The translations under genes and the position numbers were made by a program. Of a DNA stretch of 11,403 nt, positions 6,796 to 11,403 are shown in pieces. Origin of the DNA: Microcaldota archaeon (GTDB lineage Archaea; Micrarchaeota; Micrarchaeia; Micrarchaeales; CABMGC01); assembly GCA_021835105.1 (NCBI GenBank), contig JAKBQS010000026.1:1-11403 (forward strand). Reading direction: 5' to 3'. Every line of letters begins with the position of its first letter. The first letter of the stretch is position 1. The notes beneath the pieces are model-generated. The model had not been told where the DNA came from, did not search any database, and worked only from the letters and a program-made list of their open reading frames with translations.

Positions 6796-9221
6796 GTGAG
6801 CGTCTGCCACTTTACGACTTTCCTGAATATGAATGACTTTACCATATCGAATAAGAGCATAAGTATTATTGCAAGTACTATAAGCAATGCTATTGCGAAT
6901 GTGCCTATGCCTGTTACAAGTATTCCGAAATATGATACGGTTATTCCGAATGCTATTCCAAAAGCAGATGCTATAATCAGCGTCTTTGTCGGCTTCAAGC
7001 CGAATAGCTTCTCCCTTCCGCGCACGGCATAGAAGAGCAGGTTGTCAGTTATATTTATCATAAGAAAATCAAATGTCTGGAACGCTGCAGCACCAAGGCC
7101 TAGGACGATGCCAAGCGGTATGAATGCAAGCGAGACGATGAGCATCATGAAGCCCATTATGAATGAGGAGCGCATGATCTTGCCTATGTCCCATGTATCA
7201 GGCATCGACGAGTATATTGTATGATCCGTTGCAACGGCTATGTTTACTATATCGTTTGTGAATATAAGCAGTATAAGCTCAAATGGCAATATAGGTATGG
7301 TGCCGAGCACGAAGAGCGCAAGCATTATGAAGAATACTATCTGTATCACTCTTGTTATCTTAACCATGGTATAAGTCATCATCCGCTCGAATATCTTCCT
7401 GCTTTCCACAACTGCATCGTTTATTACCTCCACCCCGTTTTTCGTAAGGACTATCGCTGCGACGCTCTTGGCTACGTCTGTAGCATTTGCAACGGCTATC
7501 CCGACCTCGGCCTGTTTTAGCGCCGGGGCATCGTTTACCCCATCCCCAGTCATCCCGACCCTATAGCCTTTTTCCTGAAGCGCCTTTACTATGGTATACT
7601 TGTCTTCAGGGTATATCTCTGCAAACACCTCTGTGTCATCTATCTCTTTTAGCATCTCCTCATGAGGCATCTTCTTCAGTTTTGCTATGTCAGCAACCTT
7701 TCCGTTTATCCCTACCTCCTTTGCAATTTCTTCTGCTATGTGCACGTTGTCTCCTGTTAGCATCTTTACCCTTATGCCAAGTGCCCGTATCTCAGAGATG
7801 GTTTTCTTCGCGTCCTTTCTTGGCCTATCGTAAAGCGCGAGTATTCCCAGAAGTCGTGCCTTTCCACCTTTGGATTCCGCAACTGCTATAGTCCTGAACT
7901 GCTTCTTTGAAAACTCAGCCACTTTTGCTTCCATTATCTTTGCCTCGTGCGGATTCTGCTTTGCAATCCCAGCTATCACCTGATATGCGCCCTTGTAAAC
8001 CCTCATGCTTCCCGATTTGTAGCGGACATCGGCACTTGACATCTTAGTGGCTGGTTTGAACGGTATAAACTTCTCCTGCGTGTACGGCTTGATGTCAACT
8101 CCTTTCTGGGCCGCTGAGCCTAAGACAGCGTTGTCAATCGGATCGTTGTCCTCAGCCCGCGAGGCTAGGGCAGCTGCAAGGAGAACGTCCTTCTCAGCCA
8201 CGCCTGAGGCGCAGAATACGTCCCTTACTTGAAGCATGTTCTCCGTTATTGTCCCTGTCTTGTCAAAACATATTACATTCATGTTGGATGCTTCTTCTAT
8301 CGCCTCTAGCTTGGTAACAAGAACGGATTTCTTTGCCAGCTTCTCCGTCCCGAGGGCCATTGTTACGGTAAACGCAGTGGGCAGAGCGACAGGAACCGAT
8401 GCTATTATTATAACAAGAACGAAAGGAAGCAGCTCTGTTATGCCGAGGTGCAGAAACACAAATGAGTATGCGAATATTATCGCCGCTACTGCGAGATCCA
8501 TAACTATGAGGTTCTTTACTATGCCCATTATCACTCCCTGCAAATGCAGCTTGGGCTTTGCGTCCTGCACCAGCTTTGTAGTATGACCATAGTAGGTGTT
8601 GTAACCTGTGCCGGTGACAATGCAGAGAGCCTCGCCTTCCTTGACAACGGAACCTGAGTATATGGTGCTTCCTCCCTGCTTCTTTACGGGCATTGCTTCC
8701 CCCGTAAGTATGGATTGGTCAAGGTGCAGATCCTGCTCAGATATTACAGCGCTATCCGCAGGAACTATGTCACCTATCCTGACGCGGATTATGTCCCCTG
8801 GTACAAGGCTGCGCGCCTCAGCGCGTTTCCACTTTCCAGACCTAAGGACACGGGTCATTACCTGAAGCCTTTTCTTCAGGAGCTCTACCGAACTGTCGGC
8901 CCTGTACTCTTCAATGAATCCAACTATGCCGTTGAACACTAGAAGAGCGGCTATTATGTAAAGGTCCTTGTAGTCGTTTATCAGGTATGTTATTACTATG
9001 ACTATTTCCAGCATGAACGGTATCGGACCTGTGAATTTCTTAAGGAAGAGGAATATAGGACTTTTCTTCTTCTCTATAATCTCGTTGTACCCGTACTTCT
9101 GTATGCGCTTATCCGCCTCTGTCTCGGTTATCCCGTTTTCTGAGGAGTTAAGCTTTGCGAACAGTTCAGTAAAATCTGCGGTCTTTTCGGTTTTGGTGCC
9201 TGCTCCTCCAATTTTGCTCAA
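6783..9221 (-). CDS. Plasma-membrane type proton-pumping P-type ATPase (type III)
   Basis: Uses ATP to export H+ across the cytoplasmic membrane. The 812 residues show all P-type domains: M1-M2 (about 57-104); actuator domain with TGEA (173-176, Glu175 kept); M3-M4 with PVALP (277-281); phosphorylated Asp320 in CFDKTGTITE; DRPRKD (465-470); TGDN (489-492); hinge TGDGVNDAP (558-566); M5-M10 from about 620. Two proton-transport residues of plant AHA2 appear conserved: Asp684 as Asp657 (FTNDIVN, M6) and Asn106 as Asn97 (LLVFNG, M2). The nucleotide-domain KGAPE motif is altered to KGAYQ (410-414). Length matches archaeal relatives such as the M. jannaschii enzyme (about 800); there is no plant-type C-terminal autoinhibitory tail. 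The TTG start overlaps the stop of the K+ channel gene by 4 bp (TTGA). No earlier ATG exists and the next in-frame Met is residue 70. A different cation is possible but less likely. Confidence 0.93.
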   Translation of the reverse strand: MSKIGGAGTKTEKTADFTELFAKLNSSENGITETEADKRIQKYGYNEIIEKKKSPIFLFLKKFTGPIPFMLEIVIVITYLINDYKDLYIIAALLVFNGIVGFIEEYRADSSVELLKKRLQVMTRVLRSGKWKRAEARSLVPGDIIRVRIGDIVPADSAVISEQDLHLDQSILTGEAMPVKKQGGSTIYSGSVVKEGEALCIVTGTGYNTYYGHTTKLVQDAKPKLHLQGVIMGIVKNLIVMDLAVAAIIFAYSFVFLHLGITELLPFVLVIIIASVPVALPTAFTVTMALGTEKLAKKSVLVTKLEAIEEASNMNVICFDKTGTITENMLQVRDVFCASGVAEKDVLLAAALASRAEDNDPIDNAVLGSAAQKGVDIKPYTQEKFIPFKPATKMSSADVRYKSGSMRVYKGAYQVIAGIAKQNPHEAKIMEAKVAEFSKKQFRTIAVAESKGGKARLLGILALYDRPRKDAKKTISEIRALGIRVKMLTGDNVHIAEEIAKEVGINGKVADIAKLKKMPHEEMLKEIDDTEVFAEIYPEDKYTIVKALQEKGYRVGMTGDGVNDAPALKQAEVGIAVANATDVAKSVAAIVLTKNGVEVINDAVVESRKIFERMMTYTMVKITRVIQIVFFIMLALFVLGTIPILPFELILLIFTNDIVNIAVATDHTIYSSMPDTWDIGKIMRSSFIMGFMMLIVSLAFIPLGIVLGLGAAAFQTFDFLMINITDNLLFYAVRGREKLFGLKPTKTLIIASAFGIAFGITVSYFGILVTGIGTFAIALLIVLAIILMLLFDMVKSFIFRKVVKWQTLTGTR

Positions 9222-9964
9222 ACCTTTACACCCATGCTGCCCACTATCTCTACTGCTATTGCCTCTGCTGGATTTATCACGTTATTGTAGCCCATCTCCT
9301 TGAGGTGCCTCTCGGTATCCTCGTTTGTCGCTATTATCCTTAATTTTACATTCTTTGCAATGTCCCTTGCAACTATTACTGAATATACTGTTCTGGAATT
9401 ATCCTTGAGATCTATTATTATTTCCTTTGCCCTGTGAAGCTCAAATTTTTTCATGTCCTGGACTGATGTCGAATCTGCCACGTAAGCCTTGTAGCCATGC
9501 TCCCTGAGCTTGTCGTATACAACCTTATCCGAAGTTATTATTATGAACTTCTGCTTTGCCTTCTTAAGCTTCTTTGCGATTGATGCGTTAGTAGTATCTG
9601 TCCCTATAAGTACTATGTGGTTGCTCAGGAACTTGCGCTCGACAGAGGCTATTCCTCCGGATAACTGGTCTATTTTTGAATTCATGAAATCACTTCCAAG
9701 AAACGTTATTGCACTTAGGAATATAGTCAAACCCGAGACTATCAGTATTATGACAAATATTCTTGCAGCTGTGGAGACTGGAACTATGTCACCATATCCC
9801 ACAGTAGAGAGTGTAACAATGGTAAAGTAAAGAGCGGTAAGCGGAGAATTGACATTTACGCTAAAGCCGCCGTGCGAACCTATTATGTAGGTTCCCACAG
9901 TGCCGAAGAGTAGCACGCCTAGAACTGCTATTATGTAGAATAGTATCTTTGACTGTATGTTCAT
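9218..9964 (-). CDS. Two-TM potassium channel with RCK (TrkA-N) domain
   Basis: A 248-residue K+ channel subunit that should act as a tetramer in the cytoplasmic membrane. TM1 spans about 7-29, the pore helix about 41-52, the selectivity filter is TVGYGD (54-59), and TM2 spans about 67-90. A cytoplasmic RCK/TrkA-N Rossmann-like domain follows (about 115-236); there is no RCK_C domain. The first Rossmann loop reads LIGTDTTNAS (119-128), without the GxGxxG typical of NAD-binding RCK domains, so the ligand may differ. The ATG at 9964 is preceded on the coding strand by GAGG, 9 nt upstream. The gene ends inside the start of the H+-ATPase (4-bp overlap), implying an operon in which K+ flux offsets the charge moved by the pump. 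An internal start at Met94 may yield a free RCK domain (listed separately). Confidence 0.92.
   Translation of the reverse strand: MNIQSKILFYIIAVLGVLLFGTVGTYIIGSHGGFSVNVNSPLTALYFTIVTLSTVGYGDIVPVSTAARIFVIILIVSGLTIFLSAITFLGSDFMNSKIDQLSGGIASVERKFLSNHIVLIGTDTTNASIAKKLKKAKQKFIIITSDKVVYDKLREHGYKAYVADSTSVQDMKKFELHRAKEIIIDLKDNSRTVYSVIVARDIAKNVKLRIIATNEDTERHLKEMGYNNVINPAEAIAVEIVGSMGVKV
9683..9697 (-). promoter_or_regulatory. Internal ribosome site and ATG for a free RCK domain
   Basis: On the coding strand GGAAGTGAT (9697-9689) matches 8 of 9 bases of the archaeal Shine-Dalgarno GGAGGTGAT. It is followed after 3 nt by an in-frame ATG (9685-9683, Met94). Met94 lies just after TM2 and before the RCK domain, so a 155-residue soluble product ending at 9218 would result. 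MthK is known to make its RCK-only subunits from an internal Met107 at the same place. That it happens here is inference. Confidence 0.45.
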
Positions 9965-10052
9965 TTAAACTTGCCTCGTGAAGTGCTTGTAATACAGATT
10001 GGCATGAAAAGAATAATAAACTGATTTCGCAAGAGTCCAGCGCATCTTTATA
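9965..10052 (-). promoter_or_regulatory. Promoter-like gap before the channel/H+-ATPase operon
   Basis: This 88-bp gap separates the phosphate transporter from the channel gene. On the minus strand TTTATTATTC (10020-10011) is a TATA-like element; a start about 25 nt downstream would leave a 20-30 nt leader containing the GAGG Shine-Dalgarno. Together with the nearby TTTTC it forms a T-rich stretch that could also end transcription from the pit gene. No hairpin was found. Confidence 0.4.
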
Positions 10053-10967
10053 TTATAGGAGTATCTTCGTAAGGAGGAAGCCTGCGCTGAAGCTTACCAG
10101 AGAAGTTACAATCCAGGTAAATAGTATTGTCTCAGCCGGGCGCTTGCGTATTATTCGCGTCCTGTAGCTCACGGCAGATCCATATAGACTTGCTATGAAC
10201 GTCTGCGTATTGGACAGGGGCACGCTGGAGAGAGTTGCGGCCTCAACCAGGAGTACTGATATCGATTGAGAGACCAGGGCATTCAGGTACCTTAATGGGA
10301 GTATATCGCTGCCTACTCTTTTAATCTCTCCTGCGCTGAAGACGAAAGAGCCGAATACTATTGCGGCTATTATCATAAACTCTGGCACTCTGCCTGGAAG
10401 TGAGACGTACAGGAACCCTATTGTATTCGCACCGAGAGTAAACGCAGTAAAGAATGAGATAAGTATAAGAAGCGCTTTGACCGAGGACAACGCCTTCCAT
10501 ATCTTTACCTTTGACATGAAGCCTCTTGTTGCACGCATTGTTGCAAATGCGAAAACTGCGCACATGAGGGCAGCGGCTATCCAGAAGGCAATCATGTATG
10601 CTATAAAACTCCAGTCTACGGCAAGGCCTAATGCGGTGCTTATGCCAAGGGCAGTCATGGAGAGGGTTATCGAGAGCGATTGCGGTACCCTGAAGCGATG
10701 GGCTATCAGGAATATCAGGGTTGCGATGCTGAGTGCAAGAAGTATGCTCTGGTCCGATCTTACAGGCAGTATTGCGTTTATGCCTGTGCTGAGTAGGCTT
10801 CCTTGCAGGAGGAAACCTATTGAGTATCCTGCTATTGTAAGGATTATCCCCGTCTTCTTTCCCACGATCCTTCCTGCTATTATTGAACCGGAGCACGCAG
10901 TGAGGTTGTTCCCTGAGACGAGGGCTATGAGGAAGAGGGCCATGGCATACGTTAACGCACCTATCAA
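10053..10967 (-). CDS. pit: PiT-family inorganic phosphate transporter
   Basis: A 304-residue hydrophobic protein with roughly nine to ten membrane segments, matching the short archaeal PiT carriers (symport of phosphate across the cytoplasmic membrane). The duplicated family architecture is visible: first half SGNNLTACSG (18-27) and VPQSLSITLS (94-103); second half LGANTIGFLY (178-187) and VPLSNTQTFI (249-258). The usual GAND signature has lost its Asp in both halves (GNNL and GANT), which may alter ion coupling. The TTG at 10967 was chosen because it lies 10 bp after the stop of the DUF47 gene; an in-frame ATG at 10943 (Met9) is the alternative but would cut into TM1. DUF47-PiT pairs are common in bacteria and archaea, the PhoU-like partner probably regulating transport. 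Related carriers for other oxyanions cannot be excluded. Confidence 0.85.
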   Translation of the reverse strand: MIGALTYAMALFLIALVSGNNLTACSGSIIAGRIVGKKTGIILTIAGYSIGFLLQGSLLSTGINAILPVRSDQSILLALSIATLIFLIAHRFRVPQSLSITLSMTALGISTALGLAVDWSFIAYMIAFWIAAALMCAVFAFATMRATRGFMSKVKIWKALSSVKALLILISFFTAFTLGANTIGFLYVSLPGRVPEFMIIAAIVFGSFVFSAGEIKRVGSDILPLRYLNALVSQSISVLLVEAATLSSVPLSNTQTFIASLYGSAVSYRTRIIRKRPAETILFTWIVTSLVSFSAGFLLTKILL

Positions 10968-10977
10968 CCCATCACGC

Positions 10978-11403
10978 TCATGTGGCTATCGAGAGCATTA
11001 TTCCCAGCAGCCTGTCAGCGGAATCTTCGCAGCTGTCGAGTATGTTATCCCCAAGATATGCTATGTCGGTTGTGTGCGCGAACTGCTTGTAGTTGAGCTT
11101 GGCAGCATATGCATAATTCAGCATCGCGTCCTTTACGTCATCTACTTTCCTCTCGTATTTTTCTATCTCGGTCCTGAATTTTCGCATCTCTGATATTCTC
11201 TCCGCGGAATGCATCTCTATGAGAAGCCCGAGAGCTCTGTCCGTGAATAGATTGAACTTGCTGAGATTTGAACCTAGGTACTTCCTCATTGCAGGTGAGC
11301 CGCCATCGTAGCGTATGACAGCCCTTGATAGGTTGAATATATTGTCAACTATGTCGTCCTCCGTATTCAGGAACCTTATTACGTCATCTATAAGATTTGG
11401 TGC
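10978..11403 (-). CDS. DUF47 PhoU-like regulator, 5'-truncated by window edge
   Basis: The reading frame is open through the right edge, so the ATG at 11289 is internal; about 141 residues are present. Sequence is almost entirely helical with heptad-like charged segments (FRTEIEKYERKVDDVKD) and ends NILDSCEDSADRLLGIMLS, the typical final helix of DUF47 proteins. Family members form four- to six-helix PhoU-like bundles of about 210-220 residues, which means roughly one third is missing. Genes of this family usually sit immediately before a PiT transporter, as here (10 bp gap), and are thought to control phosphate uptake. The protein is predicted soluble, with no membrane segment. Confidence 0.82.
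   Translation of the reverse strand, partial: APNLIDDVIRFLNTEDDIVDNIFNLSRAVIRYDGGSPAMRKYLGSNLSKFNLFTDRALGLLIEMHSAERISEMRKFRTEIEKYERKVDDVKDAMLNYAYAAKLNYKQFAHTTDIAYLGDNILDSCEDSADRLLGIMLSIAT

Noticed and set aside
10477..11193. Plus-strand frame of 238 codons across pit and the DUF47 gene
   Set aside because: Antisense to two recognisable families, and its product shows no coherent domain.
11287..11289. ATG at 11289 as the DUF47 start
   Set aside because: The frame continues without a stop to the window edge with helical, family-like sequence, so this Met is internal.
1..11403. CRISPR array, insertion sequence, tRNA, rRNA or toxin-antitoxin locus
   Set aside because: No regularly spaced repeats, transposase-like protein, tRNA-like fold or rRNA segment was seen on either strand. 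This was a reading by eye, not a covariance-model search.

Overview
The window looks like chromosomal DNA from an archaeon with moderate GC content. The evidence is archaeal-type signals and gene families: TTG starts at tightly packed gene junctions, heavy use of ATA, AGG and AGA codons, Shine-Dalgarno motifs of the GGAGGTGAT type, TATA-like AT-rich boxes, a plasma-membrane (type III) proton-pumping P-type ATPase, and a DUF47/PhoU-like gene beside a PiT phosphate carrier. An oxidative TCA segment together with a P-type proton pump fits acid-environment archaea such as ARMAN/Micrarchaeota or Thermoplasmatales. That placement is inference from gene content and was not tested by phylogeny.

Left half, + strand: the 3' two-thirds of a citrate synthase runs in from the left edge. 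It is followed after 6 bp by a threonine synthase-like PLP enzyme. A small SAM-dependent methyltransferase comes next, with its own strong ribosome binding site. A 446-bp gap (2515-2960) then holds no confident gene. It does contain a candidate 49-residue minus-strand ORF with a leaderless-type promoter, an operator-like inverted repeat, and two G/C-rich inverted repeats. After the gap, aconitase and a short NADP-type isocitrate dehydrogenase overlap by 8 bp and are probably translationally coupled. Citrate synthase, aconitase and isocitrate dehydrogenase together give oxaloacetate + acetyl-CoA -> citrate -> isocitrate -> 2-oxoglutarate.

Right half, - strand (read right to left): a DUF47 PhoU-like protein cut by the right edge, a PiT-family phosphate transporter 10 bp downstream, an 88-bp gap with a promoter-like and T-rich stretch, then a two-TM K+ channel with an RCK domain. 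The channel's stop codon overlaps the TTG start of the proton-pumping ATPase by 4 bp. The channel and pump look like one coupled ion-homeostasis unit: an electrogenic H+ exporter with a K+ pathway to balance charge. The ATPase and isocitrate dehydrogenase genes converge with only 5 bp between their stop codons, and the junction can form a stem-loop.

The best candidate for something new is an internal near-consensus Shine-Dalgarno plus ATG just after the last membrane helix of the K+ channel. It would let the gene also make a free RCK domain, as known for MthK. Second is the small-ORF/operator region upstream of aconitase. I found no CRISPR array, insertion sequence, tRNA or rRNA.
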